38,649 nt of DNA from an uncultured Clostridia bacterium (lineage in GTDB: Bacteria > Bacillota > Clostridia > TANB77 > CAG-508), in contig CAKPPO010000018.1 of the NCBI GenBank assembly GCA_934177725.1, forward strand, positions 1 to 38,649, given 5' to 3'. The notes below the pieces were generated by a model, which was not told where the DNA came from, searched no databases, and saw nothing but the letters and a program-made list of their open reading frames with translations. Below are positions 1 through 8,098 of this stretch, piece after piece (position 1 is the first letter of the stretch; the number at the start of each line of letters is the position of its first letter). The translations under genes and the position numbers were made by a program.

Positions 1-25
1 TCTAAATAAGATTATAACAAAAAAA

Positions 26-75
26 GAGTTGCGTGAGCAACTCTCAAAGGAAAAATTTATTTTTCCTATTTTTTA
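26..75 (+). terminator. Double hairpin terminator of a gene upstream of the window
   Basis: Two short stems follow each other: GAGTTGC/GCAACTC (26-32 with 37-43) and GGAAAAA/TTTTTCC (49-55 with 60-66), followed by a T-rich stretch. This looks like the end of a transcription unit that lies before the window. It suggests that addA is not simply read through from the preceding gene. Confidence 0.5.
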
Positions 76-108
76 TAATGTTAAGAAATAATAAAAACGT
101 ATAAATAA

Positions 109-137
109 TAGACTTTATGAAAAAAGTATTATATAAT
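109..137 (+). promoter_or_regulatory. Putative sigma-A promoter for addA
   Basis: A TAGACT box (109-114) and a perfect TATAAT box (132-137) are separated by 17 bases. The -35 box matches the consensus at four of six bases. The predicted transcript has a leader of about 75 bases before the addA start. No other TATAAT with good spacing lies between here and the gene. Confidence 0.5.
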
Positions 138-221
138 ACAAAAGAAAATAAGAGAAAAAAGTAATGCGTCATTCTTACATAGTTTGAAAGTAATACGCAT
201 GATAACAAGTGAGGAGAAAAA

Positions 222-3200
222 ATGCCAAGTGTTAGTTGGACGAAAGAACAGAAACAAGCAATTGAAAAAAACGGAACAAACTTACTAGTAGCAGCTGCTG
301 CAGGAAGCGGAAAAACAGCTGTATTAGTCGAAAGAATTATTCATAAAATAATAGACGAAAAAATGGATATAGACAAAATGTTAGTTGTAACATTTACCAA
401 TGCTGCTGCAAGTGAAATGAGAGAAAGAATACTAGATGCAATATACAAAAAAATAGAAGAAAATCCGGAAGACATACACATGCAAAGACAAATTACTTTA
501 TTAAATAAAGCTAGTATTTGTACAATTCACTCATTCTGTTTAGATATAATTAGAAATTATTTTTATGAAATAAATATTCCTGCAAATTTTCAAATTGGAA
601 GTTCAGCAGAAATGGAATTGCTAAAACAAGAAACATTAGAAGAATTGCTAGAAGAAAAATATATAGATAAAGACGAAAAATTTTTAAAATTAGTAGATAC
701 ATATGCAAATTATAGAGGAGATGAAAATTTAAAAGAACTAATATTAAAGATAGACAATCAAATACAAAGTAGTCCATTCCCTAAAGATTGGCTAGAAGAA
801 AAAGTTGAAATGTTTAACTTAAAAGATAACATGGAACAAGACTTCTCAAGAACCATATGGGGAAAAATCTTATTACAAGAATTGTTAGAAGAACTAACAG
901 AAGGCACATTAAAATTAAAAAAAGTAGAAAAAAATTTAAGAAAATATATAGAACTTGAAAAATATGCAAATGTTATAGCAAATGATATAAATGAAATAGA
1001 GAAAATAATAAAAGTAATAAATCAAAATGATGAAAATACATGGAATAAAGTATATGAAATAGCACAAATGTTAACTTTTGAAAAATGGCCAGTAGATAGA
1101 AAAGTAACAATAGACTATAAAAATGATGCAAAAGATGTAAGAGATAAAGTAAAAAAATCCATAAATGATACTTTAGAGAAAATGATGATTTACACTTCAA
1201 AAGAAGCAAATGAAACAATAAACGAAATATATCCAATTTTGAAAAGCTTAAAAGATATTATATTAGAATTTGAAAATAAATTTAAAGAAAAGAAATTGGA
1301 GAAAAATCGTATAGACTTCCATGACATAGAGCATTATGCTTTAGAAATATTGGTAAAAGAAGAAAATGGAGAGTATGTTTCTAGCAATATTGCAAAAGAA
1401 ATACAAGAAAAATTTGAAGAAATCGCAATAGACGAGTACCAAGATAGTAATTTAGTACAAGAATACATATTAAATAGTGTTTCAAAAGGAAACAACATTT
1501 TTATGGTAGGAGATATAAAACAAAGCATATATCGTTTCCGTCAAGCAAGACCAGAGCTATTTTTAGAAAAGTATAGGAATTATAGTAAAATTGAAGATGA
1601 CGATAAAATGTACCAAAAGGGACAGATTAACCAAAAGGCAACGTCCCTAAAGGTACAGCTATTTAAAAATTTTCGTAGTAGAGATGAAGTACTTGCACTT
1701 ACAAACTGGGTGTTTGAGCAAATTATGAGCGAAAAACTAGGTGATGTAGAATATAATGAGAATGAGTTTTTAAACTTAGGTGCAGATTATCCTGAAAATA
1801 GTAAAGAAATGCTTATTCCTGAATGCCATATTCTTGATTTAACATCTGAAGATAATGAAGATGATGACAATACTATTAACCAAGAAAAAACAAATGTAAA
1901 TGAATTTGAAGATGAGCAAGAAGAAAGCAAAATAATAGAAAAAAATGTTGAAGAAGCTAAATTGGTGGCAAACAGAATAGAGGAGTTGCTAAATAGTGAT
2001 TTCAAAATTTTTGATAAGAAAATTAAAGCTTTAAGAAAATTAGAATTTAGAGATATTGCTATTTTGCTTCGTAGTACAACAAATGTAGCACCAATATATG
2101 AAAAAGAATTACTTTCAAGAGGAATAGATGTATATTCTGATACTTCTACACAATACTTAGACTCAACAGAAATTCAAACTATAATCTCTTTACTTAAAAT
2201 TATAGATAACCCTATGCAAGATATTCCGCTTGTATTAGTACTTCGCTCACCAATTGGTAATTTTACAGATAATGAATTAGTAGAAATTCGTATAGCAAAT
2301 CAAAAGGGCTATTTTTACGAGGCTATGCTTAAAGCACGAGTTTCAGTAAAAGAAGAACTTAAACAAAAAATAGATACATTTGTAAACATGCTAGAAAATT
2401 GGAGAAAAGATCAAAAAGAAAAGCCTTTAGATGAGCTAATTTGGCAAATATATCAAGAAACAAATTATTACTACTATGTTGGCTTATTGAATAATGGAAA
2501 TTTAAGACAAGCAAACTTAAAAATGTTATTTGAGAGAGCAAAACAATACGAATCTGCGAGTTTCAAAGGTTTATATAATTTTATTTGTTTTATAGATAGA
2601 TTAAAACTAAATAGTGGGGATTTGTCTGCAGCAAAGGTTATAGGCGAAAATGACAATGTAGTACGTATAATGAGCATTCATAAAAGTAAGGGACTAGAAT
2701 TTCCTGTTGTATTTTTAAGTGGAACAGGTAAACAATTTAATAAACAAGATTTAAACGATTCAATTCTAATTCACCAAGACTTAGGTTTTGGTCCGAAATT
2801 TATAGATAGTGTAAATAGAATAGAATATCCAACTCTTGCAAAAGAAGCATTAAAGCTAAAATTAGAGACAGAACTTATTTCAGAAGAAATGAGAGTTTTA
2901 TATGTAGCATTAACAAGAGCAAAAGAAAAACTAATTATAACAGGAGTTACAAAAGACTTCGAAAAACAATGCAAAGAAAAGGAAGAAATGATTTTCTTAT
3001 ATCAAAAGCAAAATACAAATAAGATAGAAGAAAGATTACTAAAAAAATATATATCTTATTTAGATTGGCTTATATTATTAAATTTAAAAGATCCAAAACA
3101 AGAAAAAATTAAGTTTTTTGTGCATAAGATAGATAAAAACAAGAATGAACAAACAGAAGAAAATCAAGAAGAAACAATAGAAGATAAAAAAATAGGCATT

Positions 3201-3923
3201 AAAGAATTAGAAAACATAAAAAAAGAACTTGCTTGGAAATATAAGTATGATATTTCTGCTAAAATTCCTACAAAAACATCTGTAAGTAAACTAAAAGAAA
3301 TTAAACAAAATGAAGAACAAGATATAGATTTAGAAGAATTGCTTTCAAAAGAAAAAGTTCATAAATATGAAATACCAAGTTTTATGGTAAAAGAAAATAA
3401 ACCTATTACAAGTATCAGAAAAGGAACTTTAGTACATTTATGCATTCAAAAATTAAATGAGAAAAAGGAATATAAAGAGCAAGATATAAAAGACTTGATA
3501 AATGAGTTGGTAAATAAAGAAATAATTTTAAAAGAAGAGGCAGAGCAAATACCAGTAGTAGGGCTATTAAAATATGTGCAATCAGATTTGTGGAAAGAAT
3601 TAAAAGAAGCAAAAGAAGTACACAAAGAAGAACCATTCTATATGTTTGTACAAGCAAATAGAATAGATGAAAATTATCCAAAAGATGAAAAAGTATTAGT
3701 GCAAGGTATTATAGATTTGTATTATATAAACAAAAATGATGAATTAGTATTAGTAGATTATAAGACTGATTATGTACAAAAAGGTGAAGGACAGAAACTT
3801 ATAGATAAGTATAAGGAGCAATTAAATTTATATAAAGAGGCGTTAGAAAATTCATTAGACAGAAAAGTAGATAAAGTACTAATATATTCGACTTGGATTG
3901 GAGAAGTAGAAAGTCACAATTAG
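222..3923 (+). CDS. addA: ATP-dependent helicase/nuclease subunit A (AddA)
   Basis: AddA is the motor and one nuclease of the AddAB complex, which resects DNA double-strand breaks and loads RecA at Chi-like sites. The 1,233-residue product has the normal family length. A UvrD-type Walker A motif (AAAAGSGKT, lysine 31), the motif II segment AIDEYQDSN near residue 402, the NFRSR motif near 485, and the RecB-type nuclease motif LVDYKTD (1177-1183, preceded by GIID) are all visible, so it should be an active helicase-nuclease. The start has a GAGGAG ribosome binding site. The addB partner is not in the window and is not directly upstream. Oddities: residues 463-479 are encoded by a copy of a palindromic repeat (see 1609-1657), and the last codons lie in the left arm of a perfect hairpin. 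Confidence 0.95.
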   Translation: MPSVSWTKEQKQAIEKNGTNLLVAAAAGSGKTAVLVERIIHKIIDEKMDIDKMLVVTFTNAAASEMRERILDAIYKKIEENPEDIHMQRQITLLNKASICTIHSFCLDIIRNYFYEINIPANFQIGSSAEMELLKQETLEELLEEKYIDKDEKFLKLVDTYANYRGDENLKELILKIDNQIQSSPFPKDWLEEKVEMFNLKDNMEQDFSRTIWGKILLQELLEELTEGTLKLKKVEKNLRKYIELEKYANVIANDINEIEKIIKVINQNDENTWNKVYEIAQMLTFEKWPVDRKVTIDYKNDAKDVRDKVKKSINDTLEKMMIYTSKEANETINEIYPILKSLKDIILEFENKFKEKKLEKNRIDFHDIEHYALEILVKEENGEYVSSNIAKEIQEKFEEIAIDEYQDSNLVQEYILNSVSKGNNIFMVGDIKQSIYRFRQARPELFLEKYRNYSKIEDDDKMYQKGQINQKATSLKVQLFKNFRSRDEVLALTNWVFEQIMSEKLGDVEYNENEFLNLGADYPENSKEMLIPECHILDLTSEDNEDDDNTINQEKTNVNEFEDEQEESKIIEKNVEEAKLVANRIEELLNSDFKIFDKKIKALRKLEFRDIAILLRSTTNVAPIYEKELLSRGIDVYSDTSTQYLDSTEIQTIISLLKIIDNPMQDIPLVLVLRSPIGNFTDNELVEIRIANQKGYFYEAMLKARVSVKEELKQKIDTFVNMLENWRKDQKEKPLDELIWQIYQETNYYYYVGLLNNGNLRQANLKMLFERAKQYESASFKGLYNFICFIDRLKLNSGDLSAAKVIGENDNVVRIMSIHKSKGLEFPVVFLSGTGKQFNKQDLNDSILIHQDLGFGPKFIDSVNRIEYPTLAKEALKLKLETELISEEMRVLYVALTRAKEKLIITGVTKDFEKQCKEKEEMIFLYQKQNTNKIEERLLKKYISYLDWLILLNLKDPKQEKIKFFVHKIDKNKNEQTEENQEETIEDKKIGIKELENIKKELAWKYKYDISAKIPTKTSVSKLKEIKQNEEQDIDLEELLSKEKVHKYEIPSFMVKENKPITSIRKGTLVHLCIQKLNEKKEYKEQDIKDLINELVNKEIILKEEAEQIPVVGLLKYVQSDLWKELKEAKEVHKEEPFYMFVQANRIDENYPKDEKVLVQGIIDLYYINKNDELVLVDYKTDYVQKGEGQKLIDKYKEQLNLYKEALENSLDRKVDKVLIYSTWIGEVESHN
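1609..1657 (+). repeat. 49-bp palindromic element inside addA, in frame
   Basis: This 49-base stretch matches the reverse complement of 36962-37010 at 43 of 49 positions. Both begin with TGTACCAAAAGGGACAGATT and end in GGTACA. Four of the six differences are the central CCAAAAGG, which is the exact reverse complement of CCTTTTGG in the other copy. The ends form an imperfect inverted repeat (TACCAAAAGGGAC against GTCCCTAAAGGTA). It encodes residues 463-479 (MYQKGQINQKATSLKVQ) just before the conserved NFRSR motif, a place where a surface loop could tolerate an insert. See the findings for the comparison with protein-coding palindromic elements. Confidence 0.85.
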
Positions 3924-3948
3924 GGATAGTCCTCAATTGTGACTTTCT
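3908..3948 (+). terminator. Perfect 14-bp hairpin across the addA stop codon
   Basis: The arms AGAAAGTCACAATT (3908-3921) and AATTGTGACTTTCT (3935-3948) are perfect complements with a 13-base loop. The TAG stop (3921-3923) begins at the last base of the left arm, so the arm encodes the last residues of AddA. The loop and right arm (TCCTCAATTGTGAC) resemble the hairpin at 18922-18960. It could terminate or protect the addA mRNA; there is only a short T-rich tail. Confidence 0.6.
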
Positions 3949-4062
3949 CTTAATCTGTGACAATGTCTAATAATAATATATGAGCTAAAAAGCAAAAGAA
4001 GAACGGCACCATATAAAAATATGGAAAAAATTAAAAAACTTAAAAAGAATAGAAAGAAATAC

Positions 4063-4091
4063 TTGAAAACAAATATACTTTGGTATAAAAT
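4063..4091 (+). promoter_or_regulatory. Putative promoter for gap
   Basis: TTGAAA (4063-4068) and TAAAAT (4086-4091) are 17 bases apart, about 60 bases before the gap start. An overlapping TATAAA with an upstream TGG is an alternative -10. The addA hairpin lies upstream, so this is the likely start of the glycolytic transcript. The remaining intergenic sequence from 3949 to 4154 shows nothing else that I recognise. Confidence 0.5.
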
Positions 4092-4154
4092 GAAGTAGTT
4101 AAAACAATAATAAAGTAAAGAAATTTATTTTATATTTCAAAGGAGGAAAGAAAA

Positions 4155-5162
4155 ATGAGTGTAAAAATAGGAATTAACGGATTTGGGAGAATAGGAAACT
4201 TAGCATTCCAAGCAGCATTAAAAAAAGAAGAAGTAGAGGTAGTAGCAATAAATGATCCATTTATTAGTGCAGATTATATGGCATATATGGTAAAATATGA
4301 TACTGCTCATGGCAGATTTAATGGAGAAGTATCAAACAAAGATGAACATACATTAGTAGTAAATGGAAAAGAAATAAAAGTATATAATGAAATGGACCCA
4401 GCAAATATTCCATGGGGAAAAGATGGAGTAGACTATGTATTAGAATGTTCAGGAGTATTTACAACTATGGAAAAAGCAGAAGCACACTTAAAAGGAGGAG
4501 CTAAAAAAGTAATTATTAGTGCACCTTCAAAAGATGCTCCAATGTTTGTAATGGGAGTAAATAATGAAACATATGATCCAAGTATGAATATAGTATCTAA
4601 TGCATCTTGTACAACAAACTGTTTAGCACCACTTGCTAAAGTTATAAATGATAACTTTGGAATAGTAGATGGATTAATGACAACAGTTCATTCTACAACT
4701 GCAACACAAAAAACAGTTGATGGAGCATCTAAAAAAGATTGGAGAGGTGGACGTGCTGCATCAGCTAACATTATACCTTCTTCAACAGGAGCAGCAAAAG
4801 CAGTAGGAAAAGTTATTCCAGAATTAAATGGAAAATTAACAGGTATGTCTTTTAGAGTACCAACAATAGATGTTTCAGTTGTTGACTTAACATGTAATTT
4901 AGCTAAACCAACAACTATGGAAGAAATTTGCAAAGTTATGAAACATGCATCAGAAAATGAAATGAAAGGTATTATAGAATATACAGAAGATGCAGTAGTA
5001 TCTTCAGATTTCTTAGGAGATATCCATACATCAATATTTGATGCAACAGCTGGAATTCAGTTAACAGATACATTTGTTAAATTAATAGCTTGGTATGACA
5101 ATGAATGGGGTTACTCAAATAAATTAGTAGATTTAGCAGTATATATTGCATCAAGAAGCTAA
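4155..5162 (+). CDS. gap: Glyceraldehyde-3-phosphate dehydrogenase, phosphorylating
   Basis: This enzyme oxidises glyceraldehyde 3-phosphate to 1,3-bisphosphoglycerate with NAD in the cytosol. The 335-residue product has the usual family length. The N-terminal Rossmann motif GINGFGRIGN, the active-site SNASCTTNC (catalytic Cys152), the partner His179 and the C-terminal WYDNEWGYSN are all intact. The start is preceded by AAAGGAGG. It is the first gene of the run gap, pgk, NUDIX, tpiA, gpmI, but 265 bases with two long hairpins separate it from pgk, which would allow different mRNA levels for gap and the rest. Confidence 0.98.
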   Translation: MSVKIGINGFGRIGNLAFQAALKKEEVEVVAINDPFISADYMAYMVKYDTAHGRFNGEVSNKDEHTLVVNGKEIKVYNEMDPANIPWGKDGVDYVLECSGVFTTMEKAEAHLKGGAKKVIISAPSKDAPMFVMGVNNETYDPSMNIVSNASCTTNCLAPLAKVINDNFGIVDGLMTTVHSTTATQKTVDGASKKDWRGGRAASANIIPSSTGAAKAVGKVIPELNGKLTGMSFRVPTIDVSVVDLTCNLAKPTTMEEICKVMKHASENEMKGIIEYTEDAVVSSDFLGDIHTSIFDATAGIQLTDTFVKLIAWYDNEWGYSNKLVDLAVYIASRS

Positions 5163-5254
5163 AATGTTTTGAAATAAAATGTTGCTTTAATGTATTAGTA
5201 TAATGTATTATTTATATTTTTTGAAGTGAGCTCCGTGTGAGGACCGACAAGCTT

Positions 5255-5297
5255 ACATAGTGTAAAAATTAGTATGTACTAATTTTTTACACTATGT
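5255..5297 (+). terminator. 20-bp hairpin between gap and pgk
   Basis: The arms at 5255-5274 and 5277-5297 are complementary over 20 bases with a single bulged T, so they form a very long stem with almost no loop. The related sequences GAGGACCGACAAG (just before) and TGGGACGAACAAG (just after) flank it. No strong T-run follows, so it may be an mRNA-processing or stability element, or an inserted palindromic repeat, rather than a simple terminator. Confidence 0.6.
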
Positions 5298-5360
5298 GCG
5301 CAGTTGGGACGAACAAGAAAAATATAAATAATACATATAGTAATTATTTGAAAAAATTAG

Positions 5361-5398
5361 ATATAAAAAACTTAAAGTAAAATTTAAGTTTCTTATAT
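5361..5398 (+). promoter_or_regulatory. 16-bp stem-loop in the pgk leader
   Basis: ATATAA-A-AAACTTAAA (5361-5376) pairs with 5383-5398 over 16 bases with one mismatch and a six-base loop. It ends 18 bases before the GGAGG ribosome binding site of pgk (5417-5421). It may stabilise the 5' end of a processed pgk mRNA or slow transcription between gap and pgk. I see no known riboswitch signature. Confidence 0.5.
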
Positions 5399-5427
5399 GT
5401 AATTTTAGATTTTTATGGAGGTAATTT

Positions 5428-6615
5428 ATGAATAAAAAAACTATTAAAGATATTGATTTAAAAGGAAAAAAAGTATTTGTTAGATGTGATTTTAATGTTC
5501 CATTAGATGAAAATGGAAACATTACAGATAATAGAAGAATTGTAGCAGCTCTTCCTACTATAAAATATCTGTTAGAACAAAACTGCAAAATAATACTTGC
5601 ATCTCATTTAGGAAGACCAAAAGGAGAGGTTAATCCAAAATTTTCTTTAAAACCAGTATCAAATGAATTATCTAAATTATTAGGAAAAGAAGTAAAACTA
5701 GCAGAAGATGTTGTTGGACCTTCGGCAAAAGAATTAACAAGTAATGTAAAAGAAGGAGAAATTGTTTTACTAGAAAATGTTCGTTTTGATGCAAGAGAAG
5801 AAAAAAATGATGAAAGCTTATCAAAAGAATTTGCATCCATGGCAGAAATATTTGTAAATGATGCATTTGGAACAGCTCACAGAGCACATAGTTCTACAGC
5901 AGGAATTGCAGAATTTTTACCAGCAGTATCAGGATTCTTAATAGAAAAAGAATTAGAATTTTTAGGAAGTGCTTTAGAAAATCCACAAAGACCATTTATT
6001 GCAATTTTAGGTGGAGCAAAAGTTTCTGACAAATTAGGAGTAATAGAATCTCTTTTAGAGAAAGTAGATACATTAATAATAGGTGGAGGAATGGCTTATA
6101 CATTCTTCAAATCTATTGGATATAGTGTTGGAAAATCTATATGTGAATTAGACAAACTAGATTTAGCAAAAGAATTAATGGAAAAGGCAAAACAAAAAAA
6201 TGTTAAATTAGTTCTTCCAATAGATAATGTAATTGCAAAAGAAATTGCACCAGATACAGAAAACAAAGTAATAGATTCAGATAACATTCCAGATGAATGG
6301 GAAGGTTTAGACATTGGACCAAAAACAGTAGAATTATTTAAAGAAGAATTAAAAGATGCAAAAACTATAATTTGGAATGGACCAGTAGGATTTTCAGAAT
6401 ATGAAATATTTGCAAATGGAACAAGAAGTATAGCACAAGCTTTAGCAGAAAAAGAAGATGCTGTAACAATTATAGGTGGAGGGGATTCCGCAGCAGCTAT
6501 AGAAAAAATGGGACTTTCTGATAAAATGACTCACATTTCAACAGGTGGTGGAGCATCTCTAGAATTCTTAGAAGGAAAAAAATTACCAGGAATTGAATGT
6601 TTATTAGATAAATAA
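5428..6615 (+). CDS. pgk: Phosphoglycerate kinase
   Basis: Phosphoglycerate kinase transfers the phosphate of 1,3-bisphosphoglycerate to ADP, the first ATP-yielding step of lower glycolysis. The product has 395 residues, normal for a bacterial monomeric enzyme. The N-terminal signature VFVRCDFNVP, the substrate-binding SHLGRP, the hinge and nucleotide-binding region (GGAKVSDK, WNGPVG) and the C-terminal GGGDSAAA and STGGGASLE motifs are all present. The start follows TGGAGGTAATTT. The next gene, a NUDIX hydrolase, starts 18 bases after the stop, so the two are almost certainly co-transcribed. Confidence 0.98.
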   Translation: MNKKTIKDIDLKGKKVFVRCDFNVPLDENGNITDNRRIVAALPTIKYLLEQNCKIILASHLGRPKGEVNPKFSLKPVSNELSKLLGKEVKLAEDVVGPSAKELTSNVKEGEIVLLENVRFDAREEKNDESLSKEFASMAEIFVNDAFGTAHRAHSSTAGIAEFLPAVSGFLIEKELEFLGSALENPQRPFIAILGGAKVSDKLGVIESLLEKVDTLIIGGGMAYTFFKSIGYSVGKSICELDKLDLAKELMEKAKQKNVKLVLPIDNVIAKEIAPDTENKVIDSDNIPDEWEGLDIGPKTVELFKEELKDAKTIIWNGPVGFSEYEIFANGTRSIAQALAEKEDAVTIIGGGDSAAAIEKMGLSDKMTHISTGGGASLEFLEGKKLPGIECLLDK

Positions 6616-6633
6616 CAATTAAAGGAGTAAATA

Positions 6634-7278
6634 ATGTCATTAGATAAATACAAAGTACAAAATAATGGCACAGAAGAAGAAATAGAAATAGTAAATTATT
6701 ATAATGATAATTATGAGAAAATAGGCACAATTTCTAGAAAAGAAGGAATAAAACAAAATTTATTATTAGAAGCTGTACAATTATGGATTATTAATCCATA
6801 TACGAAACAAGTATTAATGCAAAAAAGAAGCCATAATAAAGTAAATGATGCTTCAATGGTGGATGTTAGCAGTTCAGGCCACGTAAAAAGTACAGAAACG
6901 CCAATACAAGCAATATTAAGAGAAACGTTTGAAGAACTAAGCTTAAAACCAGAAGAATTGGCACAACAATTACAAAAAATGATGATAGTAGAATGTGACT
7001 TTACTAAATTAGGAAGAAAAGGTAGATATTTTACACATGAATATGTAGCTTATTTAGAACATCCTTTATCTTACTACACAAAACAAAATGAAGAAGTAGA
7101 CAAATTATTTTTTATGAATTATGAAGAACTTAAGGAAAAAATAAGAAACAAAGAACAAAATATTAGAATACCACATACTAAAGAAACAGATGAGTTACTT
7201 TATAAAATAGATGAAAGTCTATATAATTATGAAAAAAACAAAGGAAAAAGAGGAGAGTTAGAATGCGAAGAAAAATAA
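6634..7278 (+). CDS. NUDIX hydrolase, IDI/YfcD-like
   Basis: This is a 214-residue NUDIX-fold protein that would hydrolyse a nucleoside-diphosphate-linked or other diphosphate substrate, or act as an isopentenyl-diphosphate-isomerase-like enzyme. The Nudix box runs from GHVKSTE to RETFEEL near residues 88-110; it keeps the metal-binding RExxEE glutamates, but the late glycine of the consensus is serine. The upstream segment (NDNYEKIGTISR) and the segment with VLMQKRS resemble the IDI/YfcD branch. The substrate cannot be read from the sequence. It lies inside the glycolytic cluster: 18 bases after pgk, and its last 16 bases overlap the start of tpiA, which suggests translational coupling. Confidence 0.85.
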   Translation: MSLDKYKVQNNGTEEEIEIVNYYNDNYEKIGTISRKEGIKQNLLLEAVQLWIINPYTKQVLMQKRSHNKVNDASMVDVSSSGHVKSTETPIQAILRETFEELSLKPEELAQQLQKMMIVECDFTKLGRKGRYFTHEYVAYLEHPLSYYTKQNEEVDKLFFMNYEELKEKIRNKEQNIRIPHTKETDELLYKIDESLYNYEKNKGKRGELECEEK

Positions 7279-8012
7279 TTGCAGGAAATTGGAAAATGAA
7301 TATGCTTCCAAATGAAGCAATGAGTTTTATTAATGAATTAGAGCCATATGCAAAAAAAACAAAATGCGAAATAATATTGTGTGTCCCATATACAGATTTA
7401 TTTTATAGCTTACTTACAGCACAAAATACAAATATTAAAATAGGTGCACAAAATATGCATTGGGAAGAAGCTGGTGCATACACAGGTGAAATAGCACCTA
7501 ATATGCTTAAATGTATAAATGTAGAATATGTTATAATTGGTCATTCCGAAAGAAGACAATATTTTGCAGAAACAGACGAAACTGTTAATAAAAAAATAAA
7601 ATCAGCATTAAAACATGAACTAAATCCAATTCTTTGTGTGGGAGAAACAATGAAACAAAGAGAATTAGGATTAGAGGAAGAAGTAATTAAACAACAAGTA
7701 AATGGAGCATTAGAAGGAATAACAAAAGAGCAAATGGGAAAAATAGTAATTGCATATGAACCAATTTGGGCTATAGGAACAGGAAAAGTAGCTACAAAAG
7801 ATGATGCTAACAATATGATAAAACTAATAAGAAAAGAAATAGAATCACTTTATGATAAAGAAGTAGCAAATAATGTAAGCATATTATACGGAGGAAGTGT
7901 AAATAAAAATAATGCTAAAGAACTATTTGAAACATCAGATATAGATGGCGCTTTAGTTGGTGGAGCAAGCTTAAAAGTGAATGAATTTAACGAAATTATA
8001 AAAAATATATAA
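7263..8012 (+). CDS. tpiA: Triose-phosphate isomerase
   Basis: This enzyme interconverts dihydroxyacetone phosphate and glyceraldehyde 3-phosphate. The 249-residue product is full length. The family landmarks are present: AGNWKMN with the substrate-binding asparagine and lysine near residues 9-11, IGHSERR (catalytic His94), AYEPIWAIGTGK (catalytic Glu166 and the mobile loop) and the phosphate-binding YGGSVN and GALVGGASL near the end. The ATG lies inside the 3' end of the NUDIX gene, with AGGAGAG upstream as ribosome binding site. It is followed after 86 bases by gpmI. Confidence 0.98.
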   Translation: MRRKIIAGNWKMNMLPNEAMSFINELEPYAKKTKCEIILCVPYTDLFYSLLTAQNTNIKIGAQNMHWEEAGAYTGEIAPNMLKCINVEYVIIGHSERRQYFAETDETVNKKIKSALKHELNPILCVGETMKQRELGLEEEVIKQQVNGALEGITKEQMGKIVIAYEPIWAIGTGKVATKDDANNMIKLIRKEIESLYDKEVANNVSILYGGSVNKNNAKELFETSDIDGALVGGASLKVNEFNEIIKNI

Positions 8013-8098
8013 AATATATCTCTTAAACAAAAGAAAAAATATAAAATAAACAAAAGATGTAAAAGGAAAAAATGAAGAAAAGAAAGAGGTAATACAAA

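Noticed and set aside
138..205. Operator made of ATGCGT and ACGCAT in the addA leader
   Set aside because: The arms are six bases long and far apart; such a match is expected by chance.
3949..4062. Small gene or RNA between addA and gap
   Set aside because: No frame with a ribosome binding site and no RNA signature could be seen.
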